A stretch of 64,000 nt of DNA from Pseudomonas fluorescens Q2-87 (GCF_000281895.1 NZ_CM001558.1:4902556-4966555); one strand, 5' to 3'; numbered from the stretch's first letter, positions 47,187 through 56,415 are shown. The notes: a model not told the origin generated them from the letters alone. Program-made: numbers and translations.

Positions 47187-47273
47187 GTGGGAGCGAGCCT
47201 GCTCGCGATTGCGGTGCGTCAGGCAACATCAACTCGACTGTCCCGACGCTATCGCGAGCAGGCTCGCTCCCAC
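47187..47273. repeat. REP doublet, class A
   Basis: GTGGGAGCGAGCCTGCTCGC at the left and its reverse complement at the right, separated by about 40 bases. The arms carry the C variant (AGCCTGCTC) also seen at 2738-2803. Confidence 0.92.
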
Positions 47274-47326
47274 AAAAACTCAACGCCGCTCAGTAGTTTG
47301 AGCGCGAGGTAATCCTGAACGCCGGA

Positions 47327-47366
47327 CAAAAAGAAACCCCGAGAAGTGGGGAGACAACTCGGGGTT
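47327..47366 (-). terminator. Probable intrinsic terminator for the minus-strand DUF3509 gene
   Basis: AACCCCGAG and CTCGGGGTT pair around a 14-base loop. On the minus strand TCTTTTTGTCC follows the stem. It is 118 bases past the DUF3509 stop. Confidence 0.7.
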
Positions 47367-47484
47367 AAACGTGACCACTTTTCAGGTCAGTACAACAAGC
47401 GACAAGCACCGGAGCACAATGCTTGCTCTTGTTGGTAAAAGGTCTGACTCACTAAGGCGTAGGAAGGTTCCCAGCAAACCGCAG

Positions 47485-47772
47485 TCAATTCGCCGCGGTC
47501 ATGACCTTGTCGCCCGCCAGGTTGCGCAGCGCCGCAATTACACAGGGTTCCAGACGACCCTCGGCAATCAGCACATCGCGATGCAGGCCATCGACTACGT
47601 CCGTCAATTGTCGCTTGTCGCTCAATTGGGCCTGATTGAATACGCGCTCGACCACGATGGCCCCAGCGGCATTCCTGAGCGTCACCAGACATTGGCCCTT
47701 AGCAACGGAGGGGGTCAGCGTGACCTGATACGGGCTCAAAGCCTCACCCAGCAATAGGCTGATACTTTCCAT
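47485..47772 (-). CDS. DUF3509 family protein
   Basis: This 95-residue Pseudomonas-typical DUF3509 protein has unknown function. It opens MESISLLLGEALSPYQVTLT and has the family end LTDVVDGLHRDVLIAEGRLEP. It is a small alpha/beta protein with no signal. The ATG at 47772 has AAGGGTGAG upstream. An extension to 47919 is cysteine-rich and out of character, so it is rejected. Confidence 0.87.
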   Translation of the reverse strand: MESISLLLGEALSPYQVTLTPSVAKGQCLVTLRNAAGAIVVERVFNQAQLSDKRQLTDVVDGLHRDVLIAEGRLEPCVIAALRNLAGDKVMTAAN

Positions 47773-47958
47773 TCGCTCACCCTTCAATAGTCTGAAAAAA
47801 CAACTGCATGTACACAGTAAGTGACCGTGGGCCGCAGCAGAAAGTTCGTCAGCGCACCGAACCGATACACATCGAACCCGTACAACCGAGCATGCGCGTG
47901 CAATATGACAGGCAAACAACCGCCTTCGCAGGATGCAGTTTCGTAGCGAATGCCTGCG

Positions 47959-49329
47959 TCAGGCCAGGAATCGGTCGGAACGACGCCAGCGGCGCCCGAC
48001 ATCGGCCCAGCCTCCCAACAGGCCGCGCAACTGCCCGTCGGCCCCGTAGAAGGGCACCGACCAGTGATAGATTTCCCGTAATCCACTGCTGAACATCAAT
48101 TGCCGATCGGCGAATCGGGACTGGCCGGTTCGCAGTTGTTCCATCACCTCCCCATGCAACAGCTCGGCGGTGGCCGGGGGAAACCCCGCGCAATCGGTCA
48201 GCCGCGTACCGCGCAGTTTTTCAAAGCGGGTCGCAAACTGTTCCTCGTAGCTTTTGTTGCACATGATCAGGCGCCCTTCCAGGTCACGAATGAATATCGG
48301 ATCGGGAATGGCATCCATCAGCGCCCTCTGAAGCATCAGTTGGTCCTTGAGGACGGTCTCGGCCTTGAGGCGCTGATCGACCTGGGCTTGCAGGCGCCGG
48401 TTCCACAAGAGTGACAATAACCCGAACAATACGACCACGGTCACGCACCAGTAGCCCCATTGGGACATCCGCTGCCAAAGCGAAGGCGGCTGGGTCGGGA
48501 CGATACCCGACATCCACTTGGCGCGCAGCGTACGCATCTCCTCGGCAGGGAATGCCTCGAGTGCTTTATTCAAGATACTGAGCAAGGGTGTCAGGTCTTG
48601 GCGCACAGCCAGATAGTCCGGTTCCCACTTGCCCTCAAGGCTCGTTCCTACTTGCAGTTGTCCCGCCGGATGCAGGTGCACGCCCGTCTCATTTTCAATG
48701 GTGGCGTGGGCCTCACGGCTTTCTACCAGCGCCCGCGCTTCCCCATAGGTCTTGACCGTGCGCAGTTCGATGGCCGGGTAGTCGCGCCTGATTTCCGCCT
48801 CCAGCGCATGCCGCACCGGCAATGCCAGGACCTTGCCTTCCAATTGCTCCAGCGAATGGAGGGCCGACTCCCCATCACGACCGACAAATACCCAGCCGGA
48901 CCCGCCAAAGGCATGGCTGAAATGGAGAAAGTTCCGGCGTTCATCGTTCATCGCCAGCAGGGTCGTCATATCGGCCTCGCCATTCTCCAGCATCGTCAGC
49001 AACTGGTCGGGGGAGAACGACTCCCGATGCACGAACGCAAGACCGGTCATCTGCCCGATGCGCTGAAGAATGTCATGGTTCAGCCCGTCCCACTGCCCGG
49101 TTTCATTCTTGAACAGGTACAACGGAAACTGCATCGACGCCACGATCACATGTGGGTTCTCTTTGATCCACTTCACTTCCCCGGCATCCAGCGCCAGCGG
49201 TTCGCCAGATTCCAATGGCGGCGATTCCAGGGCCACCAATGGAGCTGCACCTCCTCCCTGCGCCCAGTGCATCAGGACCAGGAACATCACCCAGCCCAGC
49301 GCTGGTTTGCATTTGATAAAAAGCAACAT
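47959..49329 (-). CDS. BvgS-like membrane sensor with periplasmic binding domain and PAS, lacking a kinase domain
   Basis: This 456-residue protein has a signal peptide (MLLFIKCKPALGWVMFLVLMHW) and a periplasmic SBP_bac_3/Venus-flytrap domain (IVASMQFPLYLFKNETGQWDG, DILQRIGQMTGL, LTMLENGEADMTTLLAMN). A membrane helix lies at about 300-318 (YWCVTVVVLFGLLSLLW), followed by a PAS domain (ALMDAIPDPIFIRDLEGRLI, GRLIMCNKSYEEQFA). BvgS/EvgS-type kinases continue after GGWxDI into HisKA. Here the frame ends GGWADVGRRWRRSDRFLA with a stop, and no kinase sequence follows. The ATG at 49329 has AAGGA at 7 bases. It is probably a truncated sensor. Confidence 0.8.
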   Translation of the reverse strand: MLLFIKCKPALGWVMFLVLMHWAQGGGAAPLVALESPPLESGEPLALDAGEVKWIKENPHVIVASMQFPLYLFKNETGQWDGLNHDILQRIGQMTGLAFVHRESFSPDQLLTMLENGEADMTTLLAMNDERRNFLHFSHAFGGSGWVFVGRDGESALHSLEQLEGKVLALPVRHALEAEIRRDYPAIELRTVKTYGEARALVESREAHATIENETGVHLHPAGQLQVGTSLEGKWEPDYLAVRQDLTPLLSILNKALEAFPAEEMRTLRAKWMSGIVPTQPPSLWQRMSQWGYWCVTVVVLFGLLSLLWNRRLQAQVDQRLKAETVLKDQLMLQRALMDAIPDPIFIRDLEGRLIMCNKSYEEQFATRFEKLRGTRLTDCAGFPPATAELLHGEVMEQLRTGQSRFADRQLMFSSGLREIYHWSVPFYGADGQLRGLLGGWADVGRRWRRSDRFLA

Positions 49330-49404
49330 CTGCACTTCCTTCGAGATGACTCGCCCGTGCCTCCAAGGGCGAAAACCCGATCAGTTTGGCATGCAGAAAC
49401 AAGA

Positions 49405-49426
49405 AAGCCCGTCAGGAGACGGGCTT
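49405..49426 (-). terminator. Intrinsic terminator of thrC
   Basis: AAGCCCGTC and GACGGGCTT pair around a 4-base loop, followed on the minus strand by TCTTGTTT. It starts 24 bases after the thrC stop. Confidence 0.85.
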
Positions 49427-49449
49427 CAAAATGTGACAGGTTTCAGCGC

Positions 49450-50859
49450 TCAGAGCGGCTTGCCGCGGTTGCCATGCTGACTGACAAAGGCCTGCACGGC
49501 TTTCAGGTCGTTGGGCAACACGGTGCAACGCTCATCTCGCTCAAACAAATCAGAAAGATGTGCTGGTAGTTCAAGCGCTTTTCCTACGCCCGCTTGCTCC
49601 ACTGCTTCCGGAAACTTGACCGGATGAGCCGTGCCCAGGATCACCATCGGGATGTCCAGGCTGCGACGGCATTCACGAGCGGCCCTGACGCCGATGGCCG
49701 TGTGCGGATCGAGCAGTTCACCGCTTTGCTCGAAGACCTCGGCGATGGTTTCGCACGTCTGCGCATCATCCACCGCCAGGGAGTCGAACAGCTTGCGCGC
49801 TTCGGTCCAGCGCTCAGGCTCGACGCTGAAACCACCGCCTTGCTTGAAGCTGTCCATCAGGCCGGCAATCGCCGCACCGTTGCGACCGTGCAGGTCGAAC
49901 AGCAGGCGCTCGAAGTTCGACGACACCATGATGTCCATCGACGGCGACAGCGTGGCGTGCAGCGTTTCCTTGACGTACTGGTTGCCGCTCATGAAGCGGT
50001 GCAGGATGTCGTTGCGGTTGGTGGCGACGATCAATTGGTTGATCGGCAGCCCCATGTTGCGCGCCAGGTAACCGGCGAAGATATCGCCGAAGTTGCCGGT
50101 AGGCACCGAGAACGACACGGAACGGGCCGGGCCGCCCAGCTGCAGGGCCGCATGGAAGTAATAGACAATCTGGGCCATGATCCGCGCCCAGTTGATCGAG
50201 TTCACTGCCACCAGCCGCGTGCCCTTGAGGAAGCCCTGGTCAGCGAAACTGGCCTTGACCATTTCCTGGCAGTCATCGAAGTTGCCTTCGATGGCGATGT
50301 TATGGATGTTCTCGCCGAAAATCGTCGTCATCTGCCGACGCTGCACTTCCGAAACGCGGTTGTGCGGGTGCAGGATGAAAATGTCGACGTTCTCGCAGTG
50401 CTTGCAGCCTTCGATGGCGGCCGAACCGGTGTCGCCAGATGTTGCACCGACGATCACCACACGCTCGCCGCGCTTTTGCAGCACGTAGTCCAACAAGCGA
50501 CCCAGCAATTGCAGGGCAAAGTCCTTGAACGCCAGGGTCGGGCCGTGGAACAGCTCCATCACCCATTCGTTACCGTTGAGCTGGCGCAGCGGTGCGATGG
50601 CGTCGTGGGAAAAGACACCATAGGTCTCTTCCAGAATCTTTTTGAAATCGGCGTCCGGGATGCTGCCGGTGACGAACGGGCGCATGACCCGGAACGCCAG
50701 CTCGTGGTACGGCAGGCCGGCCCAGGAGGCGATTTCTTCCTGAGTGAAGCGCGGCAGGTTTTCCGGCACATAAAGACCGCCGTCCGTGGCCAGGCCGGCC
50801 AGGAGGACATCTTCGAAATTCAGGGCCGGTGCCTGGCCGCGGGTGCTGATATAGCGCAT
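49450..50859 (-). CDS. thrC: Threonine synthase
   Basis: This 469-residue PLP enzyme converts O-phosphohomoserine to threonine. It begins MRYISTRGQAPALNFEDVLL, has the PLP-lysine region LAFKDFALQLLG (Lys at about 110) and the phosphate-binding VGATSGDTGSAAIEG, and later has SVPTGNFGDIFAGYLA. It is the long (yeast-like/E. coli-like) class. It is downstream of hom on the same strand, so hom-thrC form the threonine branch operon, separated by a heptamer hairpin. Confidence 0.96.
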   Translation of the reverse strand: MRYISTRGQAPALNFEDVLLAGLATDGGLYVPENLPRFTQEEIASWAGLPYHELAFRVMRPFVTGSIPDADFKKILEETYGVFSHDAIAPLRQLNGNEWVMELFHGPTLAFKDFALQLLGRLLDYVLQKRGERVVIVGATSGDTGSAAIEGCKHCENVDIFILHPHNRVSEVQRRQMTTIFGENIHNIAIEGNFDDCQEMVKASFADQGFLKGTRLVAVNSINWARIMAQIVYYFHAALQLGGPARSVSFSVPTGNFGDIFAGYLARNMGLPINQLIVATNRNDILHRFMSGNQYVKETLHATLSPSMDIMVSSNFERLLFDLHGRNGAAIAGLMDSFKQGGGFSVEPERWTEARKLFDSLAVDDAQTCETIAEVFEQSGELLDPHTAIGVRAARECRRSLDIPMVILGTAHPVKFPEAVEQAGVGKALELPAHLSDLFERDERCTVLPNDLKAVQAFVSQHGNRGKPL

Positions 50860-50879
50860 AGGGGCAAACCTTCGGTTTG

Positions 50880-50962
50880 AGCTGCGAGCTGTAAGCTACA
50901 AGCTGCAAGTAAAAGCGAGGTGGCTTCTGACTTGTGGCTCGTAGCTTGTAGCTTGTAGCTGC
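50880..50962. repeat. Heptamer-based inverted repeat, diverged copy
   Basis: The left side has units AGCTGCG, AGCTGTA, AGCTACA and AGCTGCA. The right side repeats GTAGCTT three times. The two halves pair imperfectly around a loop near 50912-50930. It lies in the hom-thrC spacer and is a diverged relative of the repeat at 33201. Confidence 0.85.
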
Positions 50963-50963
50963 G

Positions 50964-52268
50964 TTAGTTCAAATGTTCGACGCGGATCCGGACCACTGGG
51001 CCAACAACGCCCTGCAGGGCCTCCAGCGCTGTGATCGCGTCATTGATGCGCTGCTCGACCACACGGTGGGTCAGCAGGATCATCGGTACCAGGCCGTCGT
51101 GTTCCTCGACTTCCTTTTGCATGATCGACTCGATGTTGATGCCGCGTTCCGAGAGAATACTCGCCACCTGGGCCAGTACGCCGGGATGGTCCTTGGCCTG
51201 GATGCGCAGGTAGTAGGAGCTTTCGCACGCTTCGATCGGAAGAATCGGGTGAGCCGACAACGAGTCCGGCTGGAAGGCCAGGTGCGGCACACGATTTTCC
51301 GGGTCCGAGGTCATGGCGCGAACCACGTCCACCAGGTCGGCAATCACCGAAGAGGCCGTCGGTTCCATGCCTGCACCGGCGCCGTAGAACAGCGTCGAGC
51401 CGGAGGCATCACCGTTGACCATCACCGCGTTCATCACGCCGTTGACGTTGGCGATCAGGCGGTCGGCCGGGATCAATGTCGGGTGCACGCGCAATTCGAT
51501 GCCACTGGCGGTGCTGCGCGCCACGCCCAGGTGCTTGATGCGGTAGCCCAGGGCTTCGGCGTAGTTCACGTCGGCGGTGGTCAGTTTGGTGATGCCTTCG
51601 GTGTAGGCCTTGTCGAACTGCAACGGAATGCCGAACGCAATGGACGCCAGGATCGTCAGCTTGTGTGCCGCGTCGATGCCTTCCACGTCGAACGTCGGAT
51701 CAGCCTCTGCGTAGCCCAGGGCCTGGGCTTCGGCAAGAACGTCTTCGAAGGTGCGACCCTTCTCGCGCATCTCGGTGAGGATGAAGTTGCCGGTGCCGTT
51801 GATGATCCCGGCCACCCAGTTGATGCGGTTGGCCGACAGGCCTTCGCGGATCGCCTTGATCACCGGGATGCCACCGGCCACGGCGGCTTCGAAAGCCACG
51901 ATCACGCCCTTCTCGCGGGCCTTGGCGAAAATCTCATTACCGTGAACAGCGATAAGCGCCTTGTTCGCGGTGACCACATGCTTGCCATTCTCGATGGCCT
52001 TGAGTACCAGCTCGCGGGCGACGGTGTAGCCGCCGACCAGCTCTATGACGATGTCGATCTCAGGGTTCGTGGCCACTTCGAATACATCGTTGGTAATCGC
52101 AATACCGGTCGTTTGGAACTGAGGCTTTGGCGTGCGCATGGCAATTTGTGCCACTTCGATCCCACGCCCGGCACGACGAGCAATTTCCTCGCCGTTACGC
52201 TGAAGTACGTTGAAGGTGCCGCCACCGACGGTACCTAACCCACAGATGCCTACTTTGACCGGATTCAC
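50964..52268 (-). CDS. hom: Homoserine dehydrogenase
   Basis: This 434-residue NAD(P)H-dependent enzyme makes homoserine from aspartate semialdehyde. It has an N-terminal Rossmann motif GICGLGTVGGGTFNVL and a catalytic domain (GIINGTGNFILTEM, EADPTFDVEGIDAAHK). A C-terminal ACT domain (YYLRIQAKDHPGVLAQVASI) probably gives threonine feedback. The GTG at 52268 is supported by GGGGAG at 6 bases. A small hairpin sits just upstream of this site. Confidence 0.96.
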   Translation of the reverse strand: MNPVKVGICGLGTVGGGTFNVLQRNGEEIARRAGRGIEVAQIAMRTPKPQFQTTGIAITNDVFEVATNPEIDIVIELVGGYTVARELVLKAIENGKHVVTANKALIAVHGNEIFAKAREKGVIVAFEAAVAGGIPVIKAIREGLSANRINWVAGIINGTGNFILTEMREKGRTFEDVLAEAQALGYAEADPTFDVEGIDAAHKLTILASIAFGIPLQFDKAYTEGITKLTTADVNYAEALGYRIKHLGVARSTASGIELRVHPTLIPADRLIANVNGVMNAVMVNGDASGSTLFYGAGAGMEPTASSVIADLVDVVRAMTSDPENRVPHLAFQPDSLSAHPILPIEACESSYYLRIQAKDHPGVLAQVASILSERGINIESIMQKEVEEHDGLVPMILLTHRVVEQRINDAITALEALQGVVGPVVRIRVEHLN

Positions 52269-52285
52269 TCTTGACTCCCCATGAA

Positions 52286-52308
52286 ACGGCCGACGCAAGG
52301 TCGGCCGT
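52286..52308 (-). promoter_or_regulatory. Hairpin immediately upstream of hom
   Basis: ACGGCCGAC and GTCGGCCGT form a perfect 9-bp stem with a 5-base loop, ending 17 bases before the hom start codon. It could end dsbC transcription weakly or influence hom translation. Confidence 0.5.
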
Positions 52309-52399
52309 GAAATACAGCCGCGCAGCTACGCGACTTTGTGTTTAACGGCCCGACGAAGGTTTCGCCGAGCCGTGATCTTCAAAAGCGGATCGCCCATGA

Positions 52400-53131
52400 T
52401 CATTTCGCGCCAAGGGCCAGTTTGGCGACTTGTGGCGCCGGCTGATAGCCCGGTATCACCTGACCGTCAGCCAATACGATGGCCGGCGTACCGTTCACAC
52501 CAATCGACTGGCCGAGGGCGAACTGCTTGGAAACCGGGTTCTCGCATTTGGCGGCCTTGATTTCCTTGCCGTCAACCATCTTGTCCATGGCCGCTTTCTT
52601 GTCCTTGGAGCACCAGACCGCCTGCAATTGCTCGTCACCCGGCGAGCCAAGGCCCTGGCGCGGGAACGCAACATAACGCACTTCGATGCCGCGCTTGTTC
52701 AGCTCCGGCACTTCGGCGTGCAGCTTGTGGCAATACGGGCAGGTGGTGTCGGTGAACACGGTGATGTGGGACTTGGTTTCGCCCACTGCCGGATAGACCA
52801 CGGTTTCAGCGACTGGAATGCCGTTGATCAACTTGGAAATGCCCTGGCGCTCGGTCATTTCGGTGAGGTTGACCGGCTTGCCGTCCTTGAGCTCGAACAG
52901 GTTGCCCTGGACGATGTACTGGCCGTCGGCGCTGGCGTAAAGCACGCGGCTGCCCTTGAGCTTGACCTCATACAGGCCGGCCATGGGGCTGGCCGAGATG
53001 GTTTCGATGGGCACTTCGAGCTGAAGGTTTTCCAGGCTCTTGCGGATAGCCTTGTCCGCCGCGTCGTCGGCGATGGCAAAAGTACTGGCCAACGCGATGG
53101 CGGCGGCGGTGAACATCTGGATCAAACGCAT
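52400..53131 (-). CDS. dsbC: Periplasmic thiol:disulfide isomerase DsbC
   Basis: This 243-residue periplasmic disulfide isomerase has a signal peptide MRLIQMFTAAAIALASTFAIA. The N-terminal dimerisation domain (YEVKLKGSRVLYASADGQYI) is followed by a thioredoxin domain whose active site is CPYC (C131, C134) in FTDTTCPYCHKLH, plus the cis-Pro motif region GVNGTPAIVLADG. It precedes hom on the same strand with 131 bases between. Upstream frame extension to 53215 is rejected. Confidence 0.94.
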   Translation of the reverse strand: MRLIQMFTAAAIALASTFAIADDAADKAIRKSLENLQLEVPIETISASPMAGLYEVKLKGSRVLYASADGQYIVQGNLFELKDGKPVNLTEMTERQGISKLINGIPVAETVVYPAVGETKSHITVFTDTTCPYCHKLHAEVPELNKRGIEVRYVAFPRQGLGSPGDEQLQAVWCSKDKKAAMDKMVDGKEIKAAKCENPVSKQFALGQSIGVNGTPAIVLADGQVIPGYQPAPQVAKLALGAK

Positions 53132-53292
53132 GGGAACTCCTGAGGCGAACAAATGGGACGGGGAAACGCCGACCCGCAGAATCGGGTTCCAGCCGCCCAC
53201 TGTGCAAACCGGCAAAGCCTACCACATAAGGTCCGCGTGGCCGAATGTCGCTGACGCAAGACAGCACCCAATGCACGAGGCCCAGGAACTTG

Positions 53293-53422
53293 GTGGCGAG
53301 GGAGCTTGCTCCCGCTGGGGCGCGTAGCGGCCCTGGAGCCTGACACCACGAACCTCCAGAAAAACGGGGGTGTTCCATGAGCGACTGCTGCGCAGTCGAG
53401 CGGGAGCAAGCTCCCTCGCCAC
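53293..53422. repeat. REP doublet, class B
   Basis: GTGGCGAGGGAGCTTGCTCC at the left end and its reverse complement at the right end, between xerD and dsbC. Confidence 0.92.
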
Positions 53423-53439
53423 AAAAAGCGATGCACCGC

Positions 53440-54336
53440 CTAGCCACGCGGATGATGCTTGGCGTGCAAGTCCTGCAACCGCGCCCGGGCGACATGGGTG
53501 TAGATCTGGGTGGTGGACAGGTCGCTGTGGCCGAGCAACATCTGCACCACCCGCAGGTCGGCGCCGTGGTTGAGCAGGTGTGTGGCGAAGGCATGGCGCA
53601 GGGTGTGGGGCGAAAGGGACTTGTTGATGCCGGCGACCTTGGCCTGGTGCTTGATGCGATGCCAGAAGGTCTGGCGGGTCATCTGCTCGCCGCGCAGGCT
53701 GGGGAACAATACATCGCTGGGGCGCCCACCCAGCAGTTCGTGGCGGGCGTCGCGCATATAACGTTCGACCCAGACGATCGCCTCTTCCCCCATCGGCACC
53801 AGGCGCTCCTTGCTGCCCTTGCCCATCACCCGCAGCACGCCCTGGCGCAGGTTGACCTGCTCCAGCGTCAGGCTGATCAACTCGGTGACACGCAGGCCGC
53901 AGGCATACAAAACCTCCAACATGGCCCGGTCGCGCTGGCCGATGGCTTCGCTGAGGTCCGGCGCCGCCAGCAACGCCTCGACATCGGCTTCCGACAGGGA
54001 TTTGGGCAGCGGGCGCCCCAGTTGCGGCATTTCCACCCGCAGGGTCGGATCCACGGCGATGAGTTTTTCCCGCAGCAAATAACGGTAAAACCCACGCAAG
54101 CCGGAGAGAAATCGCGCAGTCGAGCGAGGCTTGTAGTTCTGCTCCAGGCGCCACGCCAGGTGATCGAGAATCAACTCACGCCCGGCATTGACCAGTTCCA
54201 GGTTTTTTTCCTGCAACCAGCCATTGAACAGCGCCAGATCGCTGCGATAGGCACCGCGGGTGTTATCGGACAGGCCTTTTTCCAACCACAGGGCGTCGAG
54301 GAACTGGTCTATCAGGGGATGATCGATGGCTGGCAT
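53440..54336 (-). CDS. xerD: Tyrosine recombinase XerD
   Basis: This 298-residue site-specific recombinase resolves chromosome dimers at dif together with XerC. The N-terminal core-binding domain starts IDQFLDALWLEKGLSDNT. The catalytic domain has Arg in CGLRVTELISLTL, Lys in GKGSKERLVPMG, HTLRHAFATHLL (HxxR), LLGHSDLSTTQIYTHV (His and the nucleophile Tyr). All catalytic residues are intact. Position next to dsbC-hom-thrC fits xerD. Confidence 0.95.
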   Translation of the reverse strand: MPAIDHPLIDQFLDALWLEKGLSDNTRGAYRSDLALFNGWLQEKNLELVNAGRELILDHLAWRLEQNYKPRSTARFLSGLRGFYRYLLREKLIAVDPTLRVEMPQLGRPLPKSLSEADVEALLAAPDLSEAIGQRDRAMLEVLYACGLRVTELISLTLEQVNLRQGVLRVMGKGSKERLVPMGEEAIVWVERYMRDARHELLGGRPSDVLFPSLRGEQMTRQTFWHRIKHQAKVAGINKSLSPHTLRHAFATHLLNHGADLRVVQMLLGHSDLSTTQIYTHVARARLQDLHAKHHPRG

Positions 54337-54424
54337 AAAAACTCACGAAGGATGCCGGTGCACACGGCATCGAAAACGGACAGCGAAAGCAGGCAGGGTG
54401 CGCAAAGACCAAATCGCAGGCAAC

Positions 54425-54454
54425 AAAAAAGCAGCCCGCAGGCTGCTTTTTTTT
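54425..54454 (-). terminator. Intrinsic terminator of the rpsP-rimM-trmD-rplS operon
   Basis: AAAAAAGCAGCC pairs with GGCTGCTTTTTT around CGCA, with an eight-base T-run on the plus strand and six on the minus strand. It is 17 bases after the rplS stop and also downstream-facing for neither other gene, as xerD starts beyond it. Confidence 0.93.
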
Positions 54455-54470
54455 GCATCGGAAGCTGGAC

Positions 54471-54821
54471 TTAAGCCAGTTTTTCCTTGATGCGAGCTGC
54501 TTTACCGGACAGGTCACGCAGGTAGTACAGCTTGGCTTTACGCACGTCACCGCGACGTTTCACTGCCATGCTGTCGATTTGCGGGCTGTAGGTCTGGAAA
54601 GTACGCTCTACGCCAACACCGTTGGAGATTTTACGAACAGTGAATGCACTGTTTACGCCGCGGTTACGCTTGGCGATAACAACGCCTTCGAACGCTTGCA
54701 GACGCGAACGGTCGCCTTCCTTCACTTTCACCTGAACGACAATGGTGTCGCCCGGGGCAAAGGTAGGGATTTCTTTGGTCATCTGCTCTGCTTCGAGTGC
54801 AAGGATGATTTTGTTAGTCAT
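54471..54821 (-). CDS. rplS: Ribosomal protein L19
   Basis: This 116-residue protein of the large subunit lies at the 30S-50S interface. It has [36 protein letters not shown] and [20 protein letters not shown], the canonical order. It is the last gene of the rpsP operon, 45 bases after trmD, and is followed by the terminator. Confidence 0.97.
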
Positions 54822-54866
54822 GCTGTGCTCCTAAGGCAAGTCGTCGGACTTACCATCGATACGTTG

Positions 54867-55619
54867 TTAACTATCGTCCCGCTCGCGGATGTATTCCTCG
54901 AGCAGCTTCTTCTCTTCTCCAGAAAGCGAGCGGCTTTCCAGAAGATCGGCGCGTCGTTCATAGGTCCGACCAAGGGACTGCTGTAAACGCCAACGCCGGA
55001 TGTGCGCGTGATTGCCACTTAGCAACACGTCGGGAACACGCTGATCCGCATACACCTCCGGTCGGGTGTAGTGCGGGCAATCCAGCAGACCATCCGTAAA
55101 GGAATCTTCCTCGGCGGAATCTGCATGCCCTAAAGCTCCAGGCAGCAGTCGTGTAACCGCATCGATCAGGACCATCGCCGGCAGCTCGCCGCCAGACAGT
55201 ACATAGTCGCCAATCGACCACTCTTCATCGACATGAGCTTCAATGAAACGCTCGTCAATGCCTTCATAACGGCCGGCAATCAGGATCAATGCATCCGAAT
55301 TCGCCAGCTCGCGTACCGCCGACTGAGTCAGTTGGCGGCCTTGGGGCGACAGGTAGATCACCTTCGCACCCTCCCCGGCTGCAGTCCTGGCCTGAACCAG
55401 CGCATCTTCCAGGGGCTTGATCTTCATCACCATGCCCGGACCACCGCCAAACGGGCGATCGTCCACAGTGTGATGTCGATCCGTGGTGTAGTCCCGCGGA
55501 TTCCAACAGGTGAGCTGCAACAGCTCCTGTTTCACCGCGCGGCTGGTTATGCCGTACTCGCTGATGGCGGAAAACATCTCAGGAAACAATGTGATGACTT
55601 CAACGCGCAAATTAGCCAC
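54867..55619 (-). CDS. trmD: tRNA (guanine(37)-N(1))-methyltransferase TrmD
   Basis: This 250-residue SPOUT-class enzyme methylates G37 of tRNAs and prevents frameshifting. It begins at GTG 55619 ([16 protein letters not shown]), which matches the usual family start and lies two bases after the rimM stop. The trefoil-knot SAM site has [24 protein letters not shown] and [21 protein letters not shown] longer frame to 55685 overlaps rimM and is not used. Confidence 0.95.
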   Translation of the reverse strand: MANLRVEVITLFPEMFSAISEYGITSRAVKQELLQLTCWNPRDYTTDRHHTVDDRPFGGGPGMVMKIKPLEDALVQARTAAGEGAKVIYLSPQGRQLTQSAVRELANSDALILIAGRYEGIDERFIEAHVDEEWSIGDYVLSGGELPAMVLIDAVTRLLPGALGHADSAEEDSFTDGLLDCPHYTRPEVYADQRVPDVLLSGNHAHIRRWRLQQSLGRTYERRADLLESRSLSGEEKKLLEEYIRERDDS

Positions 55620-55621
55620 GT

Positions 55622-56158
55622 TTAGAAATCCGCATCCCATTCCACCTTCATCTCGCCAGCCTCGAGGTCGACGGCCAACACGCATTGCTCGGTATAGGGC
55701 AACAGGCGTTCGCGATCATCCAGGCTGCCGATGCAAGGCTTGACCACCATGACATCGTTCGAACCGGTCTCGAGCAGGTGATCGATTTTCCCGAGCAATT
55801 GCCCGAGGTGGTCGATGACCTTCAGACCTACAAGCTCGTACCAGTAGTACTCGCCGTCGGTCAGTTCAGGGAACAGGTTGCGTGGCACGCAGATCTCGTA
55901 ACCGGCCAGAAGACGCGCTTCTTCACGATCATCGAGGTCCTTGAGCTTTGCGACCAGGAACTTGTCGTTCCCACGTCCGCTGACCAGCTCAACCTGTTTC
56001 ACGCTGCCTTCGCGCTTGAGCGTCCAGGTTTTGTAGTCCAACAGGTTTTTGATCGGATCAGTAAAGGAATACACCTTCACTTCGCCGCGAACGCCATGAA
56101 CAGAATAAATCTTGCCAACAACGATCAAATCATCAGCATCTTTTGGCGTCGCGTTCAT
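55622..56158 (-). CDS. rimM: Ribosome maturation factor RimM
   Basis: This 178-residue factor helps assemble the head of the 30S subunit and binds S19. It has [20 protein letters not shown] (N-terminal RimM domain) and [13 protein letters not shown] (PRC-barrel part, about 105-118). It lies in the standard order between rpsP (5 bases away) and trmD (2 bases). Confidence 0.96.
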   Translation of the reverse strand: MNATPKDADDLIVVGKIYSVHGVRGEVKVYSFTDPIKNLLDYKTWTLKREGSVKQVELVSGRGNDKFLVAKLKDLDDREEARLLAGYEICVPRNLFPELTDGEYYWYELVGLKVIDHLGQLLGKIDHLLETGSNDVMVVKPCIGSLDDRERLLPYTEQCVLAVDLEAGEMKVEWDADF

Positions 56159-56163
56159 ATTGC

Positions 56164-56415
56164 TCAGGCCGCAGCCTTAGCCGATTCCTTCAACAACTGA
56201 GCAACGCGCTCAGAAGGTTGTGCACCAACGCTCAGCCAGTAGGCTACGCGCTCTTGGTTCACGGACAGACGGATTTCCTGACCACGGGCAACAGGGTTGA
56301 AGAAACCAACCTGTTCCTTGTGGGAACCGTCACGCGGATTGCGGCTGTCGGTTACGGTCAGGTGGTAAAACGGGCGCTTTTTGGAGCCGCCAAGGGCAAG
56401 ACGGATTGTTAGCAT
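56164..56415 (-). CDS. rpsP: Ribosomal protein S16
   Basis: This 83-residue small-subunit protein begins [20 protein letters not shown] and has [20 protein letters not shown], both canonical. It is the first gene of the rpsP-rimM-trmD-rplS operon; the promoter should lie in the spacer 56416-56665, which also has the hairpin cluster downstream of ffh. Confidence 0.97.
   Translation of the reverse strand: MLTIRLALGGSKKRPFYHLTVTDSRNPRDGSHKEQVGFFNPVARGQEIRLSVNQERVAYWLSVGAQPSERVAQLLKESAKAAA

Larger units (their letters stand above)
47154..47484. other. Intergenic region of 331 bases with a REP doublet and a terminator
   Basis: This is the convergent gap between the CoA-transferase and the DUF3509 gene. 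It contains a class A REP doublet (47187-47273) and the hairpin at 47335-47366. About 118 bases between that hairpin and 47485 show nothing recognisable. Confidence 0.7.

Noticed and set aside
47773..47958. Remnant histidine-kinase sequence downstream of the truncated BvgS-like sensor
   Set aside because: The sequence was read in the alternative frames after the stop; no H-box or ATPase motif appears, so a simple frameshift does not explain the truncation.
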